From the NCBI RefSeq assembly GCF_003977595.1, contig NZ_RYYR01000034.1:1-43102 (forward strand): a DNA stretch of 43,102 nucleotides, given 5' to 3'. The notes below the pieces were generated by a model that searched no databases, was not told the DNA's origin, and saw only the letters and a program-made list of their open reading frames with translations. Positions 1 to 8,192 of the stretch are shown here, in pieces. Each line of letters begins with the position of its first letter. The stretch's first letter is position 1. A program made the position numbers and the translations under genes. Source of the stretch: Lysinibacillus antri (GTDB taxonomy: Bacteria > Bacillota > Bacilli > Bacillales_A > Planococcaceae).

Positions 1-25
1 TTCAATCGTATGCTTACTTCGCCCC

Positions 26-90
26 ATAAAAAATACTCCCCAACAGATAAACAGATTTTGTTTTTTCATCTGTCTACCTATTGGGGAGCA
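26..90 (-). terminator. intrinsic terminator of the C39-like peptidase gene
   Basis: Read on the minus strand, CTCCCCAA (plus 81-88) pairs with TTGGGGAG (plus 36-43). The inner arms around AGACAGAT/ATCTGT also pair. A T-rich run (A-run at plus 26-35) follows. It sits just after the stop codon at 102. Confidence 0.8.
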
Positions 91-101
91 TATCACATCT
101 A

Positions 102-617
102 TCACTTCGGCTCTATTTTTACAAAACTTAAAACTTTTTCATTCTCTGCATACCGGACAACTCGAATTTGGCTCTCTCGATTTGGACTACCATTATCATG
201 AATGATAAAGTATAGGGCGCTATCTTTTATTTCATAACCGATTAATGGAACCCAGTGATACTTAAATGTAGGTTTTGAATTGAATTGGAATGTAAAATAT
301 TTATCAAACTTCATCGCTACCGGTCTACCGGCATCTAATTGTTTTAATGCTTCATAAAGGGAACAATCTGCGACAATCCAGTCATTTCCTAAATGCTTTC
401 GTAACCGTTTAATAAGGCGCCATTTAAATAGGCCAATTGGAGTACCACCAAGAAGTTTATAAAGGGAATTTACATCCTGGTTAAGCTGTTGCTGACCTAA
501 ATAATTTAAGATGACATAAACCGTTGTAGGGCCACAAGCCGAATTTCGATATTGTGGGAAAACTTCCTCACTATGCTGGGACATCCCTTTAATATTTAAT
601 TGTACTTTCATTTTCAC
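102..617 (-). CDS. C39-like (papain-fold) cysteine peptidase family protein
   Basis: This 171-residue protein resembles the peptidase_C39-like family. A candidate catalytic Cys lies in NSACGPTT near residue 28. A His follows in YHWVPLIGYE, and an Asp/Asn pair lies in IIHDNGSPN, the order expected of a papain-like triad. No signal peptide or membrane segment is seen and no export ABC module is attached, so it is not a classic bacteriocin-processing transporter. The start is taken as GTG at 617, with AAGGGGG about 6 nt upstream. An ATG two codons in (611) is the alternative. It is transcribed alone and divergently from the HAD gene. Substrate and role are unknown; the family assignment rests on motif pattern only. 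Confidence 0.65.
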   Translation of the reverse strand: MKMKVQLNIKGMSQHSEEVFPQYRNSACGPTTVYVILNYLGQQQLNQDVNSLYKLLGGTPIGLFKWRLIKRLRKHLGNDWIVADCSLYEALKQLDAGRPVAMKFDKYFTFQFNSKPTFKYHWVPLIGYEIKDSALYFIIHDNGSPNRESQIRVVRYAENEKVLSFVKIEPK

Positions 618-723
618 CTCAAGCCCCCTTTCTTCTATATTATGTAATTTGTAGGGAGATGTAAAAAAACAATGTTATAATGAGTTGGAAATGAATGCAC
701 GTGTAATGGTTGGAGGAGTTTGT

Positions 724-1410
724 GTGAAAAAGTATAAAACATTATTATTTGACTTAGATGATACATTATTTGATTTTCAAGCAACTGAAGATATGGCATT
801 ACAAAAATTATTTAATGCATATCAACTTGAATTGACGCCACAAATTAAAGCAGATTATAAAAAAATTAATGACCAACTTTGGAAAGCGTATGAAGAGGAT
901 CAAATGGACCGAGATGAAGTCGTCAATACGAGATTTTCGCGTTTGTTTGAATTATATGGGGTTCAAGTGAATGGGATTGAACTACAAAATAGTTATATGA
1001 GCTATTTGTCAGAAGGCCATCATCTTATTCCTGGTGCCGTTGAGTTAATTCAATCTCTTCACACACAGTATGATTTATATGTGGTGACAAACGGTTCGTC
1101 TTTTTCGCAGTTCAAACGATTGGAAGATTCAGGGTTAGCGCCATATTTTTTAAACGTTTTTGTTTCTGAAGATACCGGCTATCAAAAACCAATGAAAGAA
1201 TTTTTTGATCATGTCTTTTCACAAATTGAAAACTTCAAACATGATCATGCGCTCATCATTGGCGACTCTCTATCAGCAGATATAACGGGAGGATGGCGTG
1301 CTGGGATTGATACATGTTGGGTAAATCTTCAAAGAAAAGAGAATAACACTAAAGTAATCCCAACTTATGAAATTACAAGACTAGATGAATTGCATACTAT
1401 TTTAGGATGA
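724..1410 (+). CDS. HAD-superfamily hydrolase, YjjG/YfnB-type noncanonical nucleotidase
   Basis: HAD hydrolase of 228 residues. Motif I is FDLDDTLFDF at residues 8-17, with the nucleophile and acid/base aspartates. Motif II is VVTNGSS, motif III Lys is in YQKPMKEFF, and motif IV is IIGDSLSADITGG. The long helical cap between motifs I and II and the DSLSADI.GG pattern match the YjjG/YfnB group, which dephosphorylates nucleoside monophosphates including noncanonical pyrimidines. Specificity here is inferred from family. The start is GTG at 724, preceded by GGAGGAG with 5-nt spacing; the open frame extends back to 685 but those codons lack a better ribosome site. A TATAAT sequence at 676-681 may be its -10 box. 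Confidence 0.85.
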   Translation: MKKYKTLLFDLDDTLFDFQATEDMALQKLFNAYQLELTPQIKADYKKINDQLWKAYEEDQMDRDEVVNTRFSRLFELYGVQVNGIELQNSYMSYLSEGHHLIPGAVELIQSLHTQYDLYVVTNGSSFSQFKRLEDSGLAPYFLNVFVSEDTGYQKPMKEFFDHVFSQIENFKHDHALIIGDSLSADITGGWRAGIDTCWVNLQRKENNTKVIPTYEITRLDELHTILG

Positions 1411-1419
1411 AATAAAACG

Positions 1420-1453
1420 AGCCGATCTACCTGCACTCAGAGATAGATCGGCT
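1420..1453. terminator. bidirectional terminator between HAD and tautomerase genes
   Basis: Perfect 10-bp inverted repeat AGCCGATCTA (1420-1429) and TAGATCGGCT (1444-1453) between two convergent genes. T-rich sequence follows on either strand, so it probably ends both transcripts. Confidence 0.75.
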
Positions 1454-1461
1454 AGCATTTC

Positions 1462-1665
1462 TTATTTTCCTTCTTGTCTACGCTTTGTTACAGTCTCTCC
1501 TGCAATCCCCCAGTTGTCCGTATTTACTTCATCAATAACGACAACCGTTGTTGCTGGGTTTTTTCCGAGTACATCCACTAATAATTGAGTCGCTCCTTTG
1601 ATCAGAGCTGCCTTCTTCTCAGGTGTTACATCTTCATTGGTAATTTTAATATTTACGTATGGCAT
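1462..1665 (-). CDS. 4-oxalocrotonate tautomerase family enzyme
   Basis: A 67-residue member of the 4-OT/2-hydroxymuconate tautomerase family. The start at 1665 is chosen because it yields Met-Pro-Tyr-Val. In this family Pro-1, exposed after Met removal, is the catalytic base. The open frame continues six codons further to 1683, but that start would bury the proline. GGAGG lies at 1677-1681, a rather long 11 nt from this ATG. Length is normal for a homohexameric 4-OT. No aromatic catabolism genes are nearby, so a housekeeping or unknown tautomerase role (as for B. subtilis YwhB) is more likely than meta-cleavage degradation. Confidence 0.85.
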   Translation of the reverse strand: MPYVNIKITNEDVTPEKKAALIKGATQLLVDVLGKNPATTVVVIDEVNTDNWGIAGETVTKRRQEGK

Positions 1666-1743
1666 ATAAATACGAACCTCCATTATTTAGAACTATTGTT
1701 AGTATAAAGGAAATCTTTTTAAAAGTATTCGTTTTCCTTATAT

Positions 1744-1790
1744 AAAAAGACCATATTAAATGAGTGTCGAAACATCTCACTAATACGGCC
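1744..1790 (-). terminator. terminator of the ydbP-like thioredoxin gene
   Basis: On the minus strand GGCCGTATTAGTGAG folds onto CTCATTTAATATGGTC. Several G-U pairs and one bulge occur, and T5 follows (plus 1744-1748). It lies 8 nt after the stop codon. Confidence 0.75.
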
Positions 1791-1797
1791 ATTTCCT

Positions 1798-2115
1798 TTA
1801 TGCTTGAGCAGTTAAAAACTCAATGACTTGCTCTGGAGATTTGGCGTTTGCACTATGTAAGTGTGCTAGTTTTTCGCCATTTTTGAATATTAAAAGACTT
1901 GGAATACCCATCACTTGGTATTTTTCTGCTAGCTCAGGGAACTCATCACGGTTAATTTCATACCAGTCGTATTGTTTATATTCTTCGATAATTGGATCAA
2001 TGAACATATTCATACGTGTACAATCTGGACACCATCCAGCATAAAATTTAATAATGACTGGTTGCGCATTGCTAATGATTTCGTTAAATTGTTCATTTGT
2101 TGTAATTTGATTCAT
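1798..2115 (-). CDS. ydbP: thioredoxin-family protein (YdbP-like)
   Basis: A 105-residue single-domain thioredoxin fold with redox motif WCPDC (Cys29 and Cys32) and the cis-Pro loop GIPSLL. No signal peptide is present, so it should act in the cytosol as a disulfide or peroxide reductant. The WCPDCTRMN sequence and the tail HLHSANAKSPEQV match what I know of the Bacillus YdbP group rather than TrxA, which has WCGPC. The start is ATG 2115 with AAGGAG upstream. The gene is monocistronic with its own terminator. Its physiological partner is not known from sequence. Confidence 0.85.
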   Translation of the reverse strand: MNQITTNEQFNEIISNAQPVIIKFYAGWCPDCTRMNMFIDPIIEEYKQYDWYEINRDEFPELAEKYQVMGIPSLLIFKNGEKLAHLHSANAKSPEQVIEFLTAQA

Positions 2116-2138
2116 TTAAATTCACGCTCCTTATGAGT

Positions 2139-2167
2139 AGTGTACACATTATTGTTTAATTTTGAAA
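2139..2167 (-). promoter_or_regulatory. candidate promoter of the thioredoxin gene
   Basis: On the minus strand TTTCAA (plus 2162-2167) and TACACT (plus 2139-2144) are separated by 17 bp, 23 nt before the start codon. Both boxes match the SigA consensus only partly. Confidence 0.4.
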
Positions 2168-2288
2168 AGTAATTTGACTTATTGAATAAGGGACCATAAG
2201 TCTCCAGTTGCTTTCGGAGCTGAACGAACGCCTTCCGCTTTTCTTGTAGTCTATTAACGAAATTTTTAGTTAATTTAGATAAAAAAGA

Positions 2289-2317
2289 TTGCTAAAATTG
2301 ACAAAATCAACTACACT
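2289..2317 (+). promoter_or_regulatory. candidate fadN-fadA-fadE promoter
   Basis: TTGCTA (2289-2294) and TACACT (2312-2317) lie 17 bp apart, about 60 bp upstream of the FadR box. An overlapping TTGACA at 2298 has no good -10 box. The assignment is weak. Confidence 0.35.
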
Positions 2318-2379
2318 AAGAACAGAAAATCTGTTTTAAATGAAATTTCTTTTACGTTTTATTTTTTTTAACTTCAAAA

Positions 2380-2397
2380 TGAATGAGTATTCATTCA
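2380..2397. promoter_or_regulatory. FadR (YsiA) operator
   Basis: TGAATGAGTATTCATTCA is an 18-bp palindrome matching the established Bacillus FadR box TGAATGA-N4-TCATTCA at every fixed position. It lies about 10 bp before the fadN ribosome site. FadR, a TetR-family repressor released by long-chain acyl-CoA, should repress the operon here. Confidence 0.92.
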
Positions 2398-2421
2398 AGA
2401 AGACGGATAAGGGGGATGTTT

Positions 2422-4806
2422 ATGTCTTACAAAATTCAAAAAGCAGCTGTACTAGGCTCAGGGGTGATGGGTTCAGGTATTGCGGCTCACTTAGCGAATA
2501 TCGGGATTCCAACATTAATTTTAGACATTGTTCCAAAAGAATTAACAAAAGAAGAGGAAGCGAAAGGGTTAACGTTAGAACATCCAGCAGTACGCAATCG
2601 TTTTGCCAACGGAGCGCTACAAAAGCTTCTTAAACAAAAGCCGGCTCCTCTTACATCAAAAAAGAATTTAAGTCTTCTAACAGTTGGTAACTTTGAAGAC
2701 GATTTAGATAAATTACAAGAAGTGGATTGGATTATTGAAGTTGTTGTTGAAAATTTACAAGTAAAACAAAATTTATTCGAACGTGTTGAAGCTGTTCGTA
2801 AAAATGGTTCGATCATTAGTTCTAATACTTCTGGTATTAGTGTCAATGCGATGGTGGAAGGTCGTTCCGAAGATTTTAAGAAACATTTCTTAGGTACACA
2901 TTTCTTTAATCCGCCTCGCTATTTAAAATTACTTGAAGTGATCCCTACAGAACATACATTGCCAGAAGTAGTTAGCTTCATGAAAAACTTTGCTGAAGAT
3001 GTATTGGGGAAAGGAGTTGTAATCGGAAAAGATACACCAAACTTTGTTGCCAATCGGATTGGAACATATGGTTTACTCATTACACTTCGAGAAATGTTAG
3101 AGCGCGGATACTCTGTAGGTGAAGTCGACTCAATTACAGGTCCATTAATTGGTCGACCAAAATCAGCGACATTTAGAACGTTAGATGTTGTTGGATTAGA
3201 TACATTTTTACATGTTGCCAAAACAGTATATGACCAAACAACAGGAGAAGAACAACAAGTATTTGATGTTCCGGACTTAATGAAAAAGCTAGTTGAAAAT
3301 GGCTGGTTAGGTGCGAAATCAGGGCAAGGATTCTTTGTGAAAAAAGGGAAAGACATCTTTGAAATAGATGCCAATACGTTGGAATATGTTCCGGTAAAAA
3401 GTTTACAAACTCCTTCTATTGAAATGGCCAAACAAACAAAAGGGCTTTCAAACAAAGTTAAAACGTTAGTCTATGCAAAAGATCGAGTAGGCGAATTACT
3501 TTGGAATATCTTTGCTCCAACTTTAACTTATTCCGCGCAGCTAATGGGCGAAATTGCAGATACAATTGTTGAAATTGATAATGCGATGAAGTGGGGCTTC
3601 GGCTGGACACAAGGACCATTCGAAATGTGGGATGCAATCGGTGTGAAACAATCTGTAGAAAGAATGGAAGCAGAAGGAAGAGAAATCCCTGCTTTTGTGA
3701 AAGAGTTATTAGCGAAAAACTATGAATCTTTCTATAAAGAAATAGATGGTGAGTTAGCATACTTTAACGGTTCAGAATATGAGAAAGTACCTGTGAACGA
3801 AAAAGCGATTGATTTAAGGCGTTATAAGAAAAAACATGGCGTTATTAAATCAAATTCTGGTGCAAGTTTAATCGATTTAGGCGATGGCATTGCGCTTTTA
3901 GAGTTCCATTCAAAATCGAACGCAATCGGACTCGATATTATCCAAAAGATTAACTTTGCTATTGATGAAGTAGAGGCGAACTATAAAGGGCTTGTTATCG
4001 GGAACCAAGGCAAAAACTTCTGTGTTGGTGCCAACCTTGGCATGATTTTATTAGAAGCGCAAGATGATAATATTTTTGAATTAGACTTTACAATTCGCGC
4101 TTTCCAAAAAGCGATGCGCCGAATTAAATACAGCAAAGTCCCTGTAGTAGCGGCACCATTTGGCATGACCCTTGGAGGAGGCTCCGAAGTTTGTTTACCT
4201 GCTGCACATATACAAGCGTCGAGTGAAACGTATATGGGCTTAGTGGAAGTAGGGGTAGGCTTAATTCCAGGAGGCGGTGGAAACCTTGCTCTCTATGAAA
4301 AGTTTTTGAAAGGTATTCCAAACGGCGTCGACATTGATTACCAAGCAATTGCAACAAAAGTATTTGAAACGATAGCCCTTGCGAAAACATCAACTTCAGC
4401 AGAAGAGGCACGTGAAAATAATTTCCTTAATTTTGCTGACGGTGTTTCTGTCAATCCGGATCACTTACTATATGATGCAAAACAAGCAGCATTAGCCCTT
4501 TATGAAGCCGGGTATAAGCCACCTGTTCCAAAGAAAATAAAAGTAGTAGGCGCACCAGGTTATGGAACATTGTTACTAGGTGCAGAAGGTATGTTCCAGT
4601 CAGGTTATATTAGTGAGCACGACTTGAAAATTGCGAAAAAGCTTGCTTACGTCATTGCTGGGGGATTAGTACCATACGGAACAGAAGTGTCGGAAGAATA
4701 TTTATTGAACCTTGAAAAAGAGGCATTTTTACAACTGGTAGCCGACCCGAAATCACAGGCAAGAATGCAACACATGCTAATTAAGGGGAAACCATTACGT
4801 AATTAA
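2422..4806 (+). CDS. fadN: 3-hydroxyacyl-CoA dehydrogenase / enoyl-CoA hydratase
   Basis: Bifunctional beta-oxidation enzyme of 794 residues. The NAD-binding Rossmann domain comes first (VLGSGVMGSG, residues 9-18), followed by the C-terminal 3-hydroxyacyl-CoA dehydrogenase domain with HFFNPPRY. A crotonase domain follows in the second half, with the oxyanion-hole region GGGSEVCLPAA and the loop VGVGLIPGGGG. It hydrates enoyl-CoA and oxidises 3-hydroxyacyl-CoA. The dehydrogenase-first order and the length are as in B. subtilis FadN (YusL). The start is ATG 2422 with AAGGGGG 6 nt upstream; the frame is open back to 2383 but that lies inside the FadR box. It is first gene of fadN-fadA-fadE under FadR control. 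Confidence 0.95.
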   Translation: MSYKIQKAAVLGSGVMGSGIAAHLANIGIPTLILDIVPKELTKEEEAKGLTLEHPAVRNRFANGALQKLLKQKPAPLTSKKNLSLLTVGNFEDDLDKLQEVDWIIEVVVENLQVKQNLFERVEAVRKNGSIISSNTSGISVNAMVEGRSEDFKKHFLGTHFFNPPRYLKLLEVIPTEHTLPEVVSFMKNFAEDVLGKGVVIGKDTPNFVANRIGTYGLLITLREMLERGYSVGEVDSITGPLIGRPKSATFRTLDVVGLDTFLHVAKTVYDQTTGEEQQVFDVPDLMKKLVENGWLGAKSGQGFFVKKGKDIFEIDANTLEYVPVKSLQTPSIEMAKQTKGLSNKVKTLVYAKDRVGELLWNIFAPTLTYSAQLMGEIADTIVEIDNAMKWGFGWTQGPFEMWDAIGVKQSVERMEAEGREIPAFVKELLAKNYESFYKEIDGELAYFNGSEYEKVPVNEKAIDLRRYKKKHGVIKSNSGASLIDLGDGIALLEFHSKSNAIGLDIIQKINFAIDEVEANYKGLVIGNQGKNFCVGANLGMILLEAQDDNIFELDFTIRAFQKAMRRIKYSKVPVVAAPFGMTLGGGSEVCLPAAHIQASSETYMGLVEVGVGLIPGGGGNLALYEKFLKGIPNGVDIDYQAIATKVFETIALAKTSTSAEEARENNFLNFADGVSVNPDHLLYDAKQAALALYEAGYKPPVPKKIKVVGAPGYGTLLLGAEGMFQSGYISEHDLKIAKKLAYVIAGGLVPYGTEVSEEYLLNLEKEAFLQLVADPKSQARMQHMLIKGKPLRN

Positions 4807-4840
4807 TGTGTAAAATTTAAGATTATTAGATTTTGAACAG

Positions 4841-4907
4841 TGTCTAGCTACAGGCGCTAGCTCTCCAAAAGTTGAAAGAACTTTATAGCTAGGCGAGCGC
4901 CTTTTGC
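4841..4907. repeat. degenerate Bacillales intergenic repeat (GTGTCTAGCT...GCTTTT family)
   Basis: In the fadN-fadA gap GTGTCTAGCT leads into GGCGCTAGCT, and AGCTAGGCGAGCGCC then CTTTTGCTTTT closes the element. The arms GGCGCTAGCT and AGCTAGGCGAGCGCC form an imperfect hairpin. From memory this is a decayed copy of the widespread Bacillus element beginning GTGTCTAGCTCCAGCGCC. Being intra-operonic, it may act as an mRNA stem-loop. Confidence 0.65.
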
Positions 4908-4935
4908 TTTTCATAAGATAAGGGGGATACACACT

Positions 4936-6108
4936 ATGCGTGAAGCCGTTATAGTAGCAGGAGCAAGAACACCGATCGGGAAGGCGGTAAAAGGATCACT
5001 TGCGAACATGAGGCCAGATGATCTTGGTGGGATTGTAGTAAAGGAAACGTTAAATCGAGCAGGATATGAAGGTCCAATAGATGATTTAATAATGGGTTGT
5101 GCATTACCTGAAGCTGAACAAGGGTTGAATGTTGCACGTAACATTGGGGCGTTAGCTGGGTTACCTGATTCTACACCTGCAATTACAATTAATCGTTACT
5201 GCTCTTCTGGATTACAGTCGATTGCCTATGCAGCAGAGCGAATTATGCTTGGTCATTCAAAAGCCATCATAGCGGGTGGTGTAGAATCGATGAGTATGGT
5301 TCCGATGCCAGGAAATACAGTTCGTTTGAATCCAAAACTAGCAGAAGAAGCCCCCCAGTATTATATGGGCATGGGACATACTGCTGAAGAAGTAGCACGA
5401 CGTTATGAGGTTAGTCGAGAAGATCAAGACGCTTTTGCAGTGCGTTCCCACGAATTAGCTGCGAAAGCGATTAAAGAAGGAAAGTTTAAAGACGAAATTG
5501 TTCCGATTGAAGTTGTTCAGCATTATGTTGATGAAAATCATAAACTTCAGAAAAAGACGTTTATTTTTGATACAGATGAAGGGGTTCGCCCAGGTACGTC
5601 AATGGAAGTGTTAGCAAAGTTACGCCCAGCCTTTCACGTTAAAGGTTCTGTAACAGCAGGAAACTCTTCACAAACATCCGATGGGGCAGCAGCTGTTCTT
5701 GTCATGGACCGTGAAGAAGCAGCAGCGCAAGGACTACAACCAATGGCAAAGTTTTTAGGATTTGCAGTTGGGGGCGTTCCTCCAGAAGTAATGGGAATTG
5801 GTCCAATTGAAGCAATTCCAAAAGCGTTAAAAATCGCAGGTCTTACGCAAGAAGAGATTGATTTATGGGAGCTAAACGAAGCATTCGGATCCCAATCAAT
5901 TCAAGTCGTGCGTCACTTAGGCATTGATATAGAGAAAGTGAATGTGAATGGTGGAGCTATTGCATTTGGTCATCCACTAGGAGCAACAGGTACGATTCTA
6001 ACATTAAAATTAATCAATGAATTAAAACGTCAAGGTAAAAAATATGGTGTCGTAACAATGTGTATCGGTGGCGGTATGGGTGCTGCTGGCGTGTTTGAAG
6101 TGCTATAA
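4936..6108 (+). CDS. fadA: acetyl-CoA acyltransferase (3-ketoacyl-CoA thiolase)
   Basis: Thiolase of 390 residues that cleaves 3-ketoacyl-CoA to acetyl-CoA and a shortened acyl-CoA. The nucleophile Cys89 is in INRYCSSGLQS. His is in GHPLGATG, and the second Cys is in CIGGGMGAAG near the C-terminus. NEAFGSQ is also present. Length is normal for the family. ATG 4936 has AAGGGGG about 9 nt upstream. It lies 129 bp after fadN, separated by the repeat element, and before fadE. Synteny with B. subtilis fadN-fadA-fadE supports a degradative rather than biosynthetic thiolase. Confidence 0.95.
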   Translation: MREAVIVAGARTPIGKAVKGSLANMRPDDLGGIVVKETLNRAGYEGPIDDLIMGCALPEAEQGLNVARNIGALAGLPDSTPAITINRYCSSGLQSIAYAAERIMLGHSKAIIAGGVESMSMVPMPGNTVRLNPKLAEEAPQYYMGMGHTAEEVARRYEVSREDQDAFAVRSHELAAKAIKEGKFKDEIVPIEVVQHYVDENHKLQKKTFIFDTDEGVRPGTSMEVLAKLRPAFHVKGSVTAGNSSQTSDGAAAVLVMDREEAAAQGLQPMAKFLGFAVGGVPPEVMGIGPIEAIPKALKIAGLTQEEIDLWELNEAFGSQSIQVVRHLGIDIEKVNVNGGAIAFGHPLGATGTILTLKLINELKRQGKKYGVVTMCIGGGMGAAGVFEVL

Positions 6109-6116
6109 AAATAGAT

Positions 6117-6209
6117 TGGCGGAATAATTTAGTGATTTGGCGGAAATTCGACAAAAAGTGGCGGAATTATTAATTAGTTTGGCGGAATTCTACTCAAAAA
6201 TGGCGGAAT
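6117..6209. repeat. five-copy 21-bp tandem repeat, core TGGCGGAAT
   Basis: TGGCGGAA(T/A) begins at 6117, 6138, 6159, 6180 and 6201, an exact 21-bp period. The remaining 12 bp of each unit are A/T-rich and variable. The array fills the fadA-fadE gap, starting 9 nt after the fadA stop and ending 41 nt before the fadE start. Confidence 0.9.
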
Positions 6210-6250
6210 TATTCCTAACTTTATAAAACAAAATTGGGGAGGAATTAGTT

Positions 6251-8032
6251 ATGGTTCAAACAACGAATATTATTAAAGGTGGTAGTTTTTTAATTGAAGA
6301 TGTGGAATTAGATCGTGTAATTACACCGGAAGATTTTACAGATGAGCAAAAAATGATTGCCCAAACAACGGCTGACTATGTTGAAACAGAAGTAAAACCA
6401 GTTGTGGAAAATTTAGAGCATCATGAATTTGATCATTCTGTTCGTCTATTGAAAAAGGCTGGTGAACTAGGACTCCTTGCTGCAGATATTCCGGAAGAGT
6501 ATGAAGGACTTGGGTTAGATAAAGTATCTTCTGCGTTAATCGGCGAGAAAATGTCTCCTGCTGGTGGATTCTCAATTACTCACGGTGCCCATGTAGGGAT
6601 TGGGTCGTTACCAATCGTGTTATTCGGTAACCATGAGCAAAAGTCTCAATATTTACCGAAATTAGCTTCTGGGGAATTAATTGCAGCGTATGCATTAACA
6701 GAGCCAGGTTCAGGTTCTGATGCATTAGGAGCAAAAACAGTAGCAAAGTTAAATGATGCAGGAACACATTATGTCCTTAACGGTGAAAAGCAATGGATTA
6801 CAAATGCTGGATTTGCTGATGTATTTGTTGTCTATGCAAAGATTGATGGCGATAAATTTACGGCATTTATTGTAGAACGTAATTTCCCTGGCGTATCAGT
6901 GGGTGCGGAAGAAAAGAAAATGGGGATTAAATCATCTTCTACGCGTACATTAATTTTACAAGACGCTCAAGTACCAGTAGAAAATCTATTAGGTGAAATT
7001 GGTCGAGGCCATATTATTGCCTTCAATATTTTAAATATCGGACGTTACAAATTAGGGGTAGGGACTGTTGGAGCTTCTAAACGTGCATTTGAATTAGCGG
7101 TTGCCTATACAAACCAACGTCAACAATTTAAAACACCTTTATCAAGCTTTAACCTGACAAAAGAAAAAATTGCAACGATGGCTTCACAGCTTTATGCTTC
7201 CGAATCTTTAAACTATCGTACAGTTGGTTACTTTGAAGATCGTTTAAGCCAAATGTCTGAAGAGGAGCAAAAAGACGGTAGATCCATTGCAGCAGCAATA
7301 GCAGAGTATGCGATTGAATGTTCGATTGCAAAAGTATTTGGTTCAGAAACGCTAGATTACATTGCGGATGAAGCGGTACAATTACATGGTGGTTACGGGT
7401 TCATGGCTGAGTATGAAGTAGAACGCATTTATCGTGATTCTCGAATCAATCGTATCTTTGAAGGAACGAACGAAATTAACCGACTACTTGTACCTGGAAC
7501 ATTTATGAAGAAAGCATTAAAAGGTGAATTACCACTTCTTCAAGTAGCACAAAAATTGCAGGAAGAGCTATTAATGCTAATGCCAGAAGATATCGGGGAC
7601 GAACCACTTGCACAAGAAGCATACCTCGTGAAAAATGCGAAGAAAATTGGCATTTTAGTTGCCGGAGTTGCTGCTCAGAAGTTTGGTACGAAGCTAGAAG
7701 CAGAACAAGAAGTGCTGGTAAATATCGCGAACATTGCAAACCAAGTATATGCAATGGAATCTGCAGTCATCCGTACACAAAAAGCGATTAACCGAGACGG
7801 AGCAGAAAAAGCAAAACAAAAAATCCTTTATACAGAAATTTTCTGCCAAGAAGCATTTGCAGAAATTGAAAAAGAAGCAAAAGAAGTGATCTTAGCTTCT
7901 GTTGAAGGTGATGCAGGAAAAATGACATTATCCGCATTACGTAAGTTAACTCGTAGCAATCCTTACAATTTAATATTAAAGAAACGTGAAGCTTCTCAAA
8001 AATTAATTGAAGCAGAGAAGTATATCGTTTAA
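6251..8032 (+). CDS. fadE: acyl-CoA dehydrogenase
   Basis: FAD-dependent acyl-CoA dehydrogenase of 593 residues, catalysing the first step of beta-oxidation. The N-terminal, middle and C-terminal acyl-CoA dehydrogenase domains are present: AYALTEPGSGSDA, then GEKQWITNAGFAD, then the catalytic-base segment RIFEGTNEINR. A further alpha-helical extension of about 170 residues makes it longer than short-chain dehydrogenases, as in B. subtilis FadE (YusJ) and VLCAD-like enzymes. ATG 6251 is preceded by GGGGAGGAATTAGTT. It is the last gene of the FadR-controlled operon, followed by a strong terminator. Confidence 0.95.
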   Translation: MVQTTNIIKGGSFLIEDVELDRVITPEDFTDEQKMIAQTTADYVETEVKPVVENLEHHEFDHSVRLLKKAGELGLLAADIPEEYEGLGLDKVSSALIGEKMSPAGGFSITHGAHVGIGSLPIVLFGNHEQKSQYLPKLASGELIAAYALTEPGSGSDALGAKTVAKLNDAGTHYVLNGEKQWITNAGFADVFVVYAKIDGDKFTAFIVERNFPGVSVGAEEKKMGIKSSSTRTLILQDAQVPVENLLGEIGRGHIIAFNILNIGRYKLGVGTVGASKRAFELAVAYTNQRQQFKTPLSSFNLTKEKIATMASQLYASESLNYRTVGYFEDRLSQMSEEEQKDGRSIAAAIAEYAIECSIAKVFGSETLDYIADEAVQLHGGYGFMAEYEVERIYRDSRINRIFEGTNEINRLLVPGTFMKKALKGELPLLQVAQKLQEELLMLMPEDIGDEPLAQEAYLVKNAKKIGILVAGVAAQKFGTKLEAEQEVLVNIANIANQVYAMESAVIRTQKAINRDGAEKAKQKILYTEIFCQEAFAEIEKEAKEVILASVEGDAGKMTLSALRKLTRSNPYNLILKKREASQKLIEAEKYIV

Positions 8033-8053
8033 AACTAAGCTAGAAACCATCTA

Positions 8054-8089
8054 GAAGGAATCCTATTGCCTCCGGGATTCCTTCTTTTT
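8054..8089 (+). terminator. terminator of the fad operon
   Basis: GAAGGAATCC (8054-8063) pairs perfectly with GGATTCCTTC (8075-8084), followed by TTTTTC. Confidence 0.9.
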
Positions 8090-8192
8090 CGTTTTCTATT
8101 CCTGCTCTTCTAAAAGTTAGGAACCTTTCTATTAACTGTATAGTCTTCATTTTTGTTAGAATAGTGAAAATACTAAAAAAGGAGAACTCCCC

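Larger units (their letters stand above)
2116..2421. other. ydbP-fadN intergenic region
   Basis: This divergent 306-bp spacer holds the thioredoxin promoter, a degenerate intergenic repeat at about 2195-2250 (GGAGCTGAACGAACGCC then CTTCCGCTTTT), the probable fad promoter and the FadR box. I see no coding sequence beyond a shadow of fadN in another frame. Confidence 0.6.

Noticed and set aside
10..201. 63-residue plus-strand ORF at the left edge
   Set aside because: It runs across the terminator and the 3' end of the minus-strand C39-like peptidase gene and has no ribosome site or family features.
2340..2633. 97-residue plus-strand ORF overlapping the FadR box and fadN
   Set aside because: Out-of-frame shadow of the fadN start; the fadN frame has the ribosome site and conserved motifs.
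2919..3455. 178-residue minus-strand ORF
   Set aside because: Shadow of fadN on the opposite strand; low-complexity composition and no ribosome site.
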